DNA of 64,000 bases from Sipunculus nudus (lineage: Eukaryota > Annelida > Sipuncula > Golfingiida > Sipunculidae). The DNA is taken from positions 18,774,241-18,838,240 of the forward strand of contig CM049318.1 of NCBI GenBank assembly GCA_026874595.1, written 5' to 3'. Shown one piece after another: positions 49,202 through 58,730 of this stretch (position 1 is the first letter of the stretch; the number at the start of each line of letters is the position of its first letter). The notes beneath the pieces are model-generated. The model searched no databases. It had not been told where the DNA came from and was given only the letters and a program-made list of their open reading frames with translations. A program made the translations under genes and the position numbers.

Positions 49202-49945
49202 TAGAAATGATTATATTTTTAGACTTTTACAATTTAAAATGCCCAAAACAAATGTGTAGGTTTTGGTATTGTTGTGTTCTTGTCACTGAAAAAAACAGTG
49301 TTTAAGAATGAGAGTGTTGGCTTATGAAACCAAAATAACTATACATGATATTTAATAAAAAAAAAACTAGTTAGATGTTAAATGGATGCAATATGTTACA
49401 CGTAATGTACATAACTTGTTTAAATAAGACGGGTATTTTGTATTATCGTAAAATGAATGGGCTTTCATGCCATTTTAAACCAGGGGATTAGGACCACCGT
49501 GCTAACGCAATATAGAGCTCGATTAAACACAGGTTTGTCATAGCTTTTTCGCCAGGCAGGCAGTTACATCTGAAATGAACAGCCGGCTATAAAAGATAAA
49601 GAGAAATAGGTCAGTTTATAATCCGATAACGACAAACGGATTAGAAATCAATTTATCTCTCTACTAATGGCTCTGTCACTGGGCAGTCTCAGCAACACTA
49701 CGAGCCCAAGTGCCGTATCCGCAATCCACTAGACTGCCAGTTAATCCAATATCCCGCTGGCCTGTGACTGATTAGAAGACAGTAATTCCGGACTGAACAG
49801 GGGAAATTATCTTCTTACCGCTGGAGCATGTGGCTAATTTTAGGATTCAAGCTGGTCTACGCTTCCTGACTACTCCTGTCCACCTGGTTCTGGTGGTTTT
49901 CATTTATTTTATTGCAAATCTACTGAATTCCGAAGCCAAACACAG
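49202..49945. other. no gene seen
   Basis: Unique-looking sequence. The part at 49490-49900 is less AT-rich than most of the window but shows no coding signature. Confidence 0.45.
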
Positions 49946-50110
49946 TAAACACAAAATGGAGTAAAAAGCTCTGTCCTCTTCGCTGGCGACCCGGGTTCGA
50001 TCAGAGGTTTGGTTGTGAGAGGGGACTGCATTTGCCCGTCCGGATCCTCCGATCTCCTCTACTTCCAAAGGCGACCTTTATTGAGTTTACTTACTTCAGG
50101 CAAACGTTCT
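49946..50110 (+). mobile_element. degenerate tRNA-derived SINE
   Basis: The B-box region CGACCCGGGTTCGATC (B box GGGTTCGATC at 49993-50002) is clear. The A-box position reads AAAATGGAGTAAAAAGCTC and is decayed. The following GAGAGGGGACTGC...TGCCCGTCCGG is a SINE-like body. It is not a functional tRNA. Confidence 0.4.
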
Positions 50111-50251
50111 TGGTTATTTGTAAAATTAATTGCGAAACACCAGGTGGGTAACGATAGTTGGATGGAGCATAGAGAATTTACAGGTTAAGAAGAATATATT
50201 TCCCCGCAACGACAGCTCGGGTTGCGTCTGGCTGTCTGGCATTTGTAAATA

Positions 50252-50690
50252 CTGTGGTTGGCTTCATATTCACGAGGCTGAAATTTCGCGATTTCTCCAT
50301 TTTTAATGTTTCGCGAGGGTCTCATTTTCGCGATCTCACCAGAACCTATATCAAATCTTTGGTAAAGCCATTCCTGTGTGTATTATAAAATGAGAATAAT
50401 TCATGATCTTGTGATATTCTTCTCATATAAGGATGGGCCTGTACACACAGCATAGGTTCTTTAGTTCAAATTTAAGGGAACGTTTTCCCTTTACCTGCAT
50501 GGATGTAATTTATATTAAAATTTACCACTGTTCTAACCTATTCCCATACAAGTATTGGCTACACTTAATGCTGCCTTAAGAAGGACATACTCAGTTGGCC
50601 AATTTTTCCCGAGGGTGTCATTTTCGCGATTATTTCCCATTCGCGAATATCGCGAATTTAAAACCCTCGCGAACAAAAAGGCAACCACAT
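50252..50690. mobile_element. TA-flanked MITE with TTCGCG motifs, copy 2
   Basis: The left end CTGTGGTTGGCTTCATATTC matches copy 1 (25426). The right end GGCAACCACAT is its inverse with two changes. TA flanks at 50250-50251 and 50691-50692. Subterminal words TTTCGCGAT, TTTTCGCGA and ATTCGCGAATATCGCGAATT recur. There is no transposase. A related uninterrupted sequence at 51381-51434 looks like the empty target site. Confidence 0.65.
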
Positions 50691-50929
50691 TATATTATAA
50701 AGATATACCGGCCTAGTGACACTAGTGACACAGGTCGGCCACGACTGGTACTTAGTGTTCGGGTCCGGTATATCGACACAGAAAGACATTTTGTTACCCT
50801 CAGCAGGAGGGCAAGCGTTCAGTCCCGTTCGTGTGTGTTTGTATGTTTGTTTGTATTTTTCTTCACAACATGGTCACGCAGTAATGAACGGAATCCCATG
50901 GACTTGTTGGACACCTGGGAAATGGCCAA

Positions 50930-51080
50930 TAAAAAATCGATTAGATTTTGGTATAGATCCTCCTTATGACCTAGGTCCAGGAAGGACTTCCAGGAATATT
51001 CTCAAATGTACATTCACTTAATTATGAACGAATGAACAAGTATGTGAAAATGGGCCGAATATATGAATGCAAACAGGCTT
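50930..51080 (+). mobile_element. retrotransposon leader, copy 2
   Basis: The blocks TTTTGGTATAGATCC, ATGACCTAGGTCCAGGAAGG, CAAATGTACA and GGGCCGAATATATGAATGCA occur in the same order and similar spacing as at 45272-45400. It is therefore a second, diverged copy of the same element part. No coding follows. Confidence 0.4.
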
Positions 51081-51380
51081 GTATTCCTTTAAATAAAGAT
51101 TTTTTTTATCTGAAATGATAGGTATGATAGAAAACTTTTTTTTAAAGAGGTTCATATTTGAACAATCTTCATTGCTTGCTCATTTGACCCGAACACTTCA
51201 GACGATCCTTGCGCACAGCGGGCATGCTCGTTGAAAAGGTCCGTTACATAAAGGATCATTGGATTTTCGGCCCTCATCTTAATTCGAAATAAAATATCTC
51301 TGGGGCAGCTGTGTTTCCAATAACCTAAATCTATCTTTTATAAACGATACTGGGCAAGAAGGTCCTCACTACAGCTTAGT

Positions 51381-51434
51381 CGGGTTGCGTCTGGCTGTCT
51401 AGCATTTGTAAATATATGTTAAAGATATACTGGA
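51381..51434. other. candidate empty site of the MITE at 50252-50690
   Basis: CGGGTTGCGTCTGGCTGTCT and AGCATTTGTAAATA, then TATGTTAAAGATATACTGG, match the two flanks of the MITE at 50218-50251 (one mismatch in 34) and 50691-50713, but without the insertion and with a single TA copy. Confidence 0.55.
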
Positions 51435-52325
51435 CTACATCTATTACTTCCATATCATCTATCACTCTGGCGCATGTTGTCGTAGACGTTGCATTTCCTC
51501 ACACTAGGCGGAGCCAAAAAGAACAATGTTGCAACTATATGTTGTGGAATGTCTTCTGTGTAGTACCTTTTTCTGCAGTATAATACTGAAAAAAATCTTA
51601 ATTCTCACTTTAGGACACGCACATGCGATAAATAGCTGATTTACCAAAAAAATACCGGTCTATCAAGAGTGCATACATTATATAACTATAAAACGAGCAC
51701 ATGTATTAATACATCGTGGAGAAATTTAATAAATTATAACACTCTTATACGTTATAAGAAACAAAATAAGGGTGTATAAAATGTAAAATATATGGTTCTT
51801 GTGCCTAAGCGAGGATGTTGTGTTCTTATTTAAACAAAATACTGCAATCGGTAATGAGCGGTGATATTTCCCCATAAATACTATACTTTTTTAAAGGAAT
51901 TATTCCATTTTGCTTCATAAAATTTCCTTTTAATCGTGTAAAACCGTCTATTTGTTTTCAAACTTCAAGACTAAAATACCGATTTTATCCCTTAGGCCCG
52001 ATTTTACAGAGAGACAAAGACAAGGAAATAATCACAATGTCTGACTTCACAAGTTTACCTCGTAAATAAAGAACTATGTGATCAAAAGGGTTGCGACTAG
52101 AAGGTTACTGATGCCATCCGTTCAATGAGACAACTAGATAATACATATCTATACCAAGCTATTGGTAGAGCGCGCTATTTCGTGAGATTGTCAGTTTCAA
52201 TTTCATTCAATCACATTTAACTTCGGTGAAGATATAGTCTGGTGGCATTTGATAAAACTGTTAAGTTACTTTGAAATATTGCCAATTTTTGTTCCTGTCA
52301 TAATATTTAATATATACATTTATCA
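51435..52325. other. no gene seen
   Basis: AT-rich with no recognisable feature. Confidence 0.5.
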
Positions 52326-52485
52326 TAACGGTCGAGTGGTAAAATGCTCGCCACTCTCCGTTGTCGACCCGGGTTCGAATGGTGCGTCAAAGGTCGGTAG
52401 TTTTCTCAGGGCCTCTGGTTCCACCTCTGCAGACTACCGAACGTCATCATCCAACCCATTGTGAGTGGCTCGAATAAGTTATTAT
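52326..52485 (+). mobile_element. tRNA-derived SINE
   Basis: A-box-like CGGTCGAGTGGTAAAATGC and B-box CGGGTTCGAAT lie 30 bases apart as in a tRNA head. After it comes GTCGGTAGTTTTCTCAGGGC and CTCTGGTTCCACC, which resembles the conserved GGTGGTTTTCTCCGGGTACT-type central domain of mollusc and other metazoan SINEs. The acceptor stem does not close, so it is a retroposon and not a tRNA gene. The tail is AT-rich. Confidence 0.6.
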
Positions 52486-54324
52486 AGCTAGTTCTAAAAT
52501 CCATGTAAAATATATTAAATTAAAGTGTAAATATATTGCCACGTTCTTGTATCACATTTTCATAGTTTTCTCAAGTTTAACTATTGTACAGTTTGGATAG
52601 CTGTAACTGTGACATATTTGACAAAGCGTAAGATGCAAAATGATCTGGAACATCGACCAGTATTTGTTATTTTGATGTTATTAAAATTGAGTAACTAAAG
52701 AGACAATGCAATGGACTGATATTTTAATATATTTATATTTAGATGTAATTTCAATGTTTTCGACTACTGCAAGTCATCATGAAATAATTTTTCTACATTT
52801 CAGAAGTCAAAAGTTTATTTTCTTTGTTTCTTTAAATTGTATCATTTTTTATTAATTCAAGTGTAACCAGTTGCAAACATGTAAATTGTATGTTAATTTA
52901 CATTTTATGTTGTGAACATCAGCAGTTTAACATGTAAATGGTAATACTTTAAAGTGATTATAATAATTCATATAAATATGAGTGATACCTTTTACTCTGG
53001 TGCACTGCTACAACAGCAGTTTCAAGGGTTTTTGGTGGTATTTGAAATCGGAAATAACAAACTAAAAATCCCTGAAAAGCAGACCCCCGATAATCTGTTA
53101 ATTTAAAAGTGACATTCAAGATGGCCCTGACCTTTAACATGACTAGTCACACTCTTATAGTTTTTGAGTTTAATATGGTTCCTTAGTATAAACAACATTT
53201 ATTTAAATGTATATTAATGTGTCTTTGGGTCATCTTGGATTTATTTAAAGATAATAACATTCTGGAAGTCCGATATATATTTTTACTTTTATTTTGTTTT
53301 CTGATCATCAAAAATCATCATAAACTCATTTGTAGCAGCATTTTAATAGTTTGTAATTTTTGTAAATTGAGGTATCTATATTAAACTCGTTGTTTTGTTC
53401 TTTGAGACATTTTCCTCAATATTTTATCTAAACTTGTTTAACAAAATTTCTTTCGGCCAAATTTTATTCATTCTATCATGAGAAAACATGAAATACCCAG
53501 TAAGTATAACGTGGGTATATTTTTTAATTAGAATACGTATGTCTCCTTACCAAAAGTTGATAATCTTGGGCGCAGCCTGGCCTGACCGAAATGCGGTTGA
53601 TATATTGGACAATTAGCACACCGAATGCTCACTTTACAAGTTTCGAAACGATCCCAATTTACACTGAAGTTTTGTAAAACTTCAAACCAATCTCACAATA
53701 TAGAAAAAAAATACTAAATTGATATGAGAAATGAATTGAATAATCTCGATATTTTAATTAACCCGCCTTATCTCTTTAAGTTTTTTTAAAGGTATTTATT
53801 AACGGTTCATTATGATTATCGAAGCTTATCGAAGCCAAAGAGAATGGACAAAGTGTTTGCTGCCCTGGACACATCACACTTTTTACTGTATAATTCTGCC
53901 CTTCTGTTCATATTTTTTATTCATAAGCCATCATGATCCGACTAGACTCTGGTACAATTAGATAAAAGTAACGGAACGAAAACAGTTATTGAATATTCTC
54001 ATTGAAAAAGTGATCAAAATATCAAAGAAAGCCCCAAACAAATGTACGTTCCCTTGAGTGAATTAGAGGGAGCCCATTATTGGACTGACATTAATATCAG
54101 CTAGCATTGATGTGTTGATACCTAGGAATCATCTGCAGAACGTAATGTCTTTGTGAAAAAGGGAACAACTGAATTTAATGTTTTCAAGAAAATTCTTAAG
54201 ACACGACTGACAACCAGGGTAATTTGATTTTCCCGTGGGCGACGTCAGCGTCCAAAGCCCAAACGCCTGGGTAGTACAGAATGGTAATATGTTGTTTTCT
54301 CTTGTTGTTGGATAATTTGAGACT
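52486..54324. other. no gene seen
   Basis: Strongly AT-rich and without recognisable coding or repeats. Confidence 0.5.
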
Positions 54325-54339
54325 CCCTCTTTCTTTCTT

Positions 54340-54375
<36 letters not shown>
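54325..54375. repeat. (TTTC)n(CT)n microsatellite
   Basis: TTTC units followed by a long CT run. The ORFs across it on both strands are artefacts. Confidence 0.95.
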
Positions 54376-54378
<3 letters not shown>

Positions 54379-54587
54379 ATACGATGAATGTTCAAAGAAT
54401 CTCACAGGCAAGCATAATATGAAGAACATAAAATATAAGTCGGATAAATTGTTCTTAATGGTAGCCGCTGAACGATGTTATTTATGAATTAAATGGCACT
54501 ATGAAAAAAGCATATGAATCAATGAATCGCCTTTATGAAGTGTCATTGTTGGCCACAAACATATTCAGAAATATATATATATATATA

Positions 54588-55139
54588 GAACAGAAAACAG
54601 TTTATTCAGGAAAACAAGGCCTCAGGCCCAAAGTTCCAACATTTATGTGGTACATATGTACCATTCAATTTCAAACAACAACTACGTTAACAATATGAAC
54701 GAAGCATTTAAAATAAACTATGAATACTAATAACGCAATAATAAGAGGAGAAAAAAGTGAAAAACTATTAAATAATTAATCAAATCAAATAAAGAAAAAA
54801 AAATAAATAAAAAAAAAATATATATATATATAAATAAATAAAAATTAATTTAAAAAAAAAATAAAAATAAAAAAAAATAAAAATAAAAATAAAATAAAGA
54901 TAAATAAATAAAATAAAATAATAAAATAAAAAATACAAACAAGCAACAAAACAAAAACATACAAACAGAAAAAAAAACAAAACAAAAAAAACTCAATAAT
55001 AAATAAATAATACGGTTACTTATATACCTAAAAATTCATACAATATACTCACATATGGTATTCTGGTGGCTGAAATATTAAGTTAAAGTAGTGTCACAAA
55101 AATTATAAGATACATAATTATTCACAAAATGCAAATTTA
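54588..55139 (-). other. LINE 3' untranslated region
   Basis: Between the ORF2 stop and the (TA)n tail. On the - strand the part at 54780-55000 is a degenerate TTTAT/TTTTT-rich low-complexity tract. Near the end stands GGCCTGAGGCCTTGTTTTCC followed by TGAATAAACTGTTTTCTG, which gives an AATAAA polyadenylation signal 13 bases before the TA tail. The GGCCTGAGGCC palindrome could be a recognition hairpin for the reverse transcriptase; that role is inference. Confidence 0.7.
54601..54606 (-). promoter_or_regulatory. polyadenylation signal AATAAA of the LINE
   Basis: TTTATT on the + strand, that is AATAAA on the LINE strand, placed just before the tail. Confidence 0.65.
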
Positions 55140-57692
55140 TCAGTCTCCTATTGTTGATTTCCTTAAGCTGAAAGCATGGAATACATAAGCAGCTAGTTTA
55201 GTTATTTCAAATGTATTTTCTGATTTCAACATCTTTTTAAAATTATATTCTGTTGACTCTTGCATGTCTTTTTCAAAATATTTAAACCGTAATTCCTTAT
55301 ATAAAGGACATTCCAACAGGAAGTGACTCTCATCTTCTATAATGTTATAACCATACCTTATACAATATTTACAGACTCTTTCTTCTCTATCCAATCCATT
55401 CTGTCGTCCTGTTTCTATTTGTAACTTGTGATCTGAACATCTAAATTTAGCTAATGCAGTTTTGTGGTATTTATTAGATACACAACTGATATATTTTTCA
55501 ACATGCAACATGGTTTTGAAAAGACCATAATACTGTAACTTATTACTTGATTTTACATCACTACTCCAGTTCTGTTGTGCCATATCTATCAATCTTTCTT
55601 TAAAACAACTTATAAGCCAGTTACAATCACCGACTTCTTGAGCCATCCATATAAAACCAAAACCAGTCTGAAAAAGTAAAGATTTCACTCCTGTTACCCA
55701 TGTTGATTTACCATTTTCATCAAGTTTCCTTAATAAAATATATAAACGTCTTGGATATCTTTCCTCTTCCATATGCAGCAACCTTAACCAGTATTTATTG
55801 CACTGAACTGAATATGTCACAAATAAAGGAAAACGTCCACAATCTCCTAAGACAGCTGCATTTGGAGTAGTGCTTCCAACATTTAATATATATTTGCAAA
55901 ATTTATAATGAACCCTTTCTATTATTTCTGATTTACTATGTCCCCATAGCTCGCTCCCATACATAAATATTGGTGCTACCATGCTATCAAATAGCTTAAA
56001 AACTTGCTTCACTGTTAAATTATTATTTTGATTAAAGTTCTTGATTACTTGCACTGCCTTTGCTGCCTGCAGAGCTTGCTGTTGTTGTGTCCTATGCCAT
56101 GACAGTTTTGGAGTAAAGGTAATGCCCAAATATTTATACTGAGAAACAAGATTTATTGGTTTACCTTTAAAATACCATTTTTCTGTTTTCTTAGTAATAC
56201 CTCCTCTCCTAAAAACCATGATTTTAGTTTTGTCTAAATTAATTTTCATACCATATCTGCAGCAAAATATTTGTAACTGGTTAATCTGTTTTTGTAGTCT
56301 ACCTACTGTATCTCCAAAATTAACAATGTCATCTGCAAATAACAATGTCATAACATTAGGTAGAATGTGGTCAATATAAATTCCTTCTTGATTTGATATT
56401 AATAACATGCTATAAAATTCATTAATAAAAAGAGAAAATAATAATGGACTGAGTACACACCCCTGTCTGGTACCAACTGCACAATTAAAGTAATCTGTTA
56501 TTCCAGAGTCACTTTTTACACAAGACTTCATTTTGGAATACATTGATTTTAAAACTTTAAGAATTTTACCATTTATCCCTGATTTCAACAATATAAACCA
56601 CAAGATGTCATGTTGTACAGAATCAAAAGCTTTAGAAAAATCTATATATAAACAATAAAATCTACCTTTTGGTTTTGTCAGATATTTCTGTGCTAAAGCC
56701 TGTAAAACAAATGCATTATCTATTGTACGGTAGTTTTTCCTATACCCTGCTTGTGCTTCTGGTAATAAGTCAGAATCATCTGCATATTTCCACAGCCTGG
56801 TGTGAAGAATTTTCGTGAAAATTTTACCCAAAATGCTTAATAATGATATTCCCCTATAGTTTCCAGGATCATTTACATTACCTTTTTTGTGTAATGGTAG
56901 AATTATTGCTTTGCACCACTCCTCTGGAAAAGAACCTGTGTGTAATATGTTATTATACAATGACTGCAAAGAAGGTAAAATGTATTTTAAGATATATACT
57001 ATTATTTCTAATGGAATTCCATCAGGACCAGGAGCTTTACCTTTTTTCATCTGTTGCACAGCTTGCTGGATTTCATTAACACTAATATCAGTGTTAAGGA
57101 CACCACCTGCATTTTCATTATATGAATCTTTGGTATACCTTTTTACCATACTCTTAAAATCTTTGTCAATATCTGTCTTGTTACCATTAAGTAGTTCATT
57201 AAAGTACTCAAACCATTGTCTAGCATCTATATTGGATATTTTAGCTTTCCGTTTAATTTTTTTAAGGTTTTTCCAAAGTTCATAGTTTCCTTTAACATTA
57301 AATACCTTCATTACTTTCTCCTGCTGCTTTATGTTCTTTTTCTGATCACACATATATCTGAATCTCTTCTTTTCATTTTTATATAATATCAGATCCTGAG
57401 TGCTACCTGTACTTCTGTATTTATTTAATGCCTTGTTTTTTACTGATTTAGCACAGCTGCATTCCTGGTCCCACCAATCAGGCTGGCTTGTAGGATGGTA
57501 ATTATTTTTATGTTCTATAGAGACAGTATGTATCACTTTATATAAACAATGAAGGGCTTTATCAATATCATAATCAATAAATGTGTTAAACTCTTGAAAA
57601 AGTTTTTTACAATATTCCTGATCAAGTAAATTAGCCAACTCTTCAGGTTCCTTCGATTTCACAATGTATTTTCTCCATTGTAATGACTTCAT
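55140..57692 (-). CDS. LINE ORF2, reverse transcriptase part (frame-shifted from endonuclease)
   Basis: This 850-codon open frame encodes the reverse transcriptase that copies the element's RNA at the nicked target. The N-terminal 200 residues link the endonuclease to the RT. RT motifs follow in order: GKAPGPDGIP (218-227), the region with GNYRGISLLS (277-286), FSKAFD with the first catalytic Asp (352-357), QGCVLSPLLF (410-419), FADD with the catalytic Asp pair (452-455), GMKINLDKTK (481-490) and YKYLGITF (519-526). A C-terminal C-x2-C-x12-H-x4-C motif (C774, C777, H790, C795) is the usual nucleic-acid-binding tail. No RNase H is seen. All RT catalytic residues are present and the frame has no stop. 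The Met at 57692 is not the real start: the frame continues upstream from the endonuclease, from which it is separated by a frameshift near 57715. Confidence 0.92.
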   Translation of the reverse strand: MKSLQWRKYIVKSKEPEELANLLDQEYCKKLFQEFNTFIDYDIDKALHCLYKVIHTVSIEHKNNYHPTSQPDWWDQECSCAKSVKNKALNKYRSTGSTQDLILYKNEKKRFRYMCDQKKNIKQQEKVMKVFNVKGNYELWKNLKKIKRKAKISNIDARQWFEYFNELLNGNKTDIDKDFKSMVKRYTKDSYNENAGGVLNTDISVNEIQQAVQQMKKGKAPGPDGIPLEIIVYILKYILPSLQSLYNNILHTGSFPEEWCKAIILPLHKKGNVNDPGNYRGISLLSILGKIFTKILHTRLWKYADDSDLLPEAQAGYRKNYRTIDNAFVLQALAQKYLTKPKGRFYCLYIDFSKAFDSVQHDILWFILLKSGINGKILKVLKSMYSKMKSCVKSDSGITDYFNCAVGTRQGCVLSPLLFSLFINEFYSMLLISNQEGIYIDHILPNVMTLLFADDIVNFGDTVGRLQKQINQLQIFCCRYGMKINLDKTKIMVFRRGGITKKTEKWYFKGKPINLVSQYKYLGITFTPKLSWHRTQQQQALQAAKAVQVIKNFNQNNNLTVKQVFKLFDSMVAPIFMYGSELWGHSKSEIIERVHYKFCKYILNVGSTTPNAAVLGDCGRFPLFVTYSVQCNKYWLRLLHMEEERYPRRLYILLRKLDENGKSTWVTGVKSLLFQTGFGFIWMAQEVGDCNWLISCFKERLIDMAQQNWSSDVKSSNKLQYYGLFKTMLHVEKYISCVSNKYHKTALAKFRCSDHKLQIETGRQNGLDREERVCKYCIRYGYNIIEDESHFLLECPLYKELRFKYFEKDMQESTEYNFKKMLKSENTFEITKLAAYVFHAFSLRKSTIGD

Positions 57693-58318
57693 GGAGGTTT
57701 TCTTTTCAGATGATTTTGGTCAGACAGATTTGTTGTTAACACTGAAAATGATGCTAAGGTATGAAAAAGATCAGAACTGATAATTATGTAGTCCACAACA
57801 CTCTGCCCTGAGTGTGTGACACATGTATATTCCCCTGTTAAGTCTGGTGTAAGCCTGCCATTGACAATATGTACATTAAAAGTACAGCAGAGTTGTTGTA
57901 GAGAATAACCAAATTTATTTACTTTACTATCTTTTGAATTTCTAATCATGTTGAAGTCATCTATAGGATAGCCATCACAACCACCAACAAACTCTACTTC
58001 ATCATTGTCAATAAAATCATGCATATTGCCTATTCTTGCATTAAATTCTCCCATAAGGATAAAATTTAATTCCCCATATTTTGATACCATTTGAAATAGT
58101 ATATTTTCTAATCTAAGTATACCATCAATTTCTTCCATACTGTTGTACAAGGGTGAATTTTCTGGAGCAACATATGCACATATTATCATTACATTTTTAT
58201 CTGAGTTTAAAGCCTCTCCATCTAATAGCAAAGCAATTGTATCAATAAACCTGTGAACCTCAATAATTTTAAAATTACAAGTTTTTCTTATACACAATAA
58301 TACACCTCCCCTTTTCAT
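57689..58318 (-). CDS. LINE ORF2, C-terminal part of APE endonuclease
   Basis: The segment MKRGGVLLCIRK...AYVAPENSP...LMGEFNARIG...VVDYIII...NLSDQNH is the second half of an apurinic/apyrimidinic-type endonuclease that nicks target DNA. Two conserved positions are abnormal. The family's GDFN is GEFN here (Asp to Glu, residue 91), and the SDH triad reads SDQ (199-201) at the very point where the frame breaks. The frame stops at 57689-57691, and its TGA overlaps the ATG of the RT frame as ATGA. I read this as a frameshift in a once continuous ORF2, not as a designed start. Upstream it continues across a 7-base A run (+ strand 58355-58361) from the first endonuclease fragment. The copy is probably endonuclease-dead. 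Confidence 0.82.
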   Translation of the reverse strand: MKRGGVLLCIRKTCNFKIIEVHRFIDTIALLLDGEALNSDKNVMIICAYVAPENSPLYNSMEEIDGILRLENILFQMVSKYGELNFILMGEFNARIGNMHDFIDNDEVEFVGGCDGYPIDDFNMIRNSKDSKVNKFGYSLQQLCCTFNVHIVNGRLTPDLTGEYTCVTHSGQSVVDYIIISSDLFHTLASFSVLTTNLSDQNHLKRKPP

Positions 58319-58349
58319 GTTTTCCCTTGCAGTTCCAAAGCAATTAAAG

Positions 58350-58685
58350 TCAGTAAAAAAAGCTTACAAAGTCATCAGAGTTATTAGCCCAAGTTTCCAC
58401 AATACACAAAACATGACAATCTATTAACAGCTGTTTAAAATCTGTTGAGAAGAGCTTAGATTTCAGACCTCCTGCATTCCAGGATATAAAATTCGCATTA
58501 TCTGTATTGTCATTAGTATCTGTGCAAGTGTTAGTTATTTGATCTATGCTTACCTCCATATTTTGTGCAAGTGCTGAGTGAATGTTAGTATCCTGGAGAC
58601 AAGGTGCTGTTAATTCATCAGTTGGACTAAACCTGTTACTTGAATGCTCTGCATCTGAAAAGGAAATAAACATATGGTTTATCAT
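58350..58685 (-). CDS. LINE ORF2, N-terminal part of APE endonuclease
   Basis: About 60 residues of unconserved leader precede FISWNAGGLKSKL (Asn70, first metal-site motif) and VLCIVETWA (catalytic Glu97), the opening of an APE endonuclease. The frame runs into a stop because of a one-base length change in the 7-base A run at 58355-58361. Removing one base there joins it in frame to the next fragment (58318-57689), shown by TDFNCFGTAREN leading directly into its first Met. The ATG at 58685 lies 45 bases after the ORF1 stop and is the likely ORF2 start. Confidence 0.75.
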   Translation of the reverse strand: MINHMFISFSDAEHSSNRFSPTDELTAPCLQDTNIHSALAQNMEVSIDQITNTCTDTNDNTDNANFISWNAGGLKSKLFSTDFKQLLIDCHVLCIVETWANNSDDFVSFFY

Positions 58686-58730
58686 GTTCTCATTTTCATG
58701 TGTATAAGATTTTGGACCCTGGCCTAATCC

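Noticed and set aside
52326-52400. tRNA gene
   Set aside because: A and B boxes present, but the acceptor stem does not close and a SINE body follows.
54780-54980. Phe/Tyr-rich frame
   Set aside because: Low-complexity T-rich part of the LINE 3' UTR.
57689-57692. ATGA stop-start overlap as designed translational coupling in the LINE
   Set aside because: It falls inside the endonuclease-RT continuum and at a damaged SDH motif, so a frameshift mutation explains it better.
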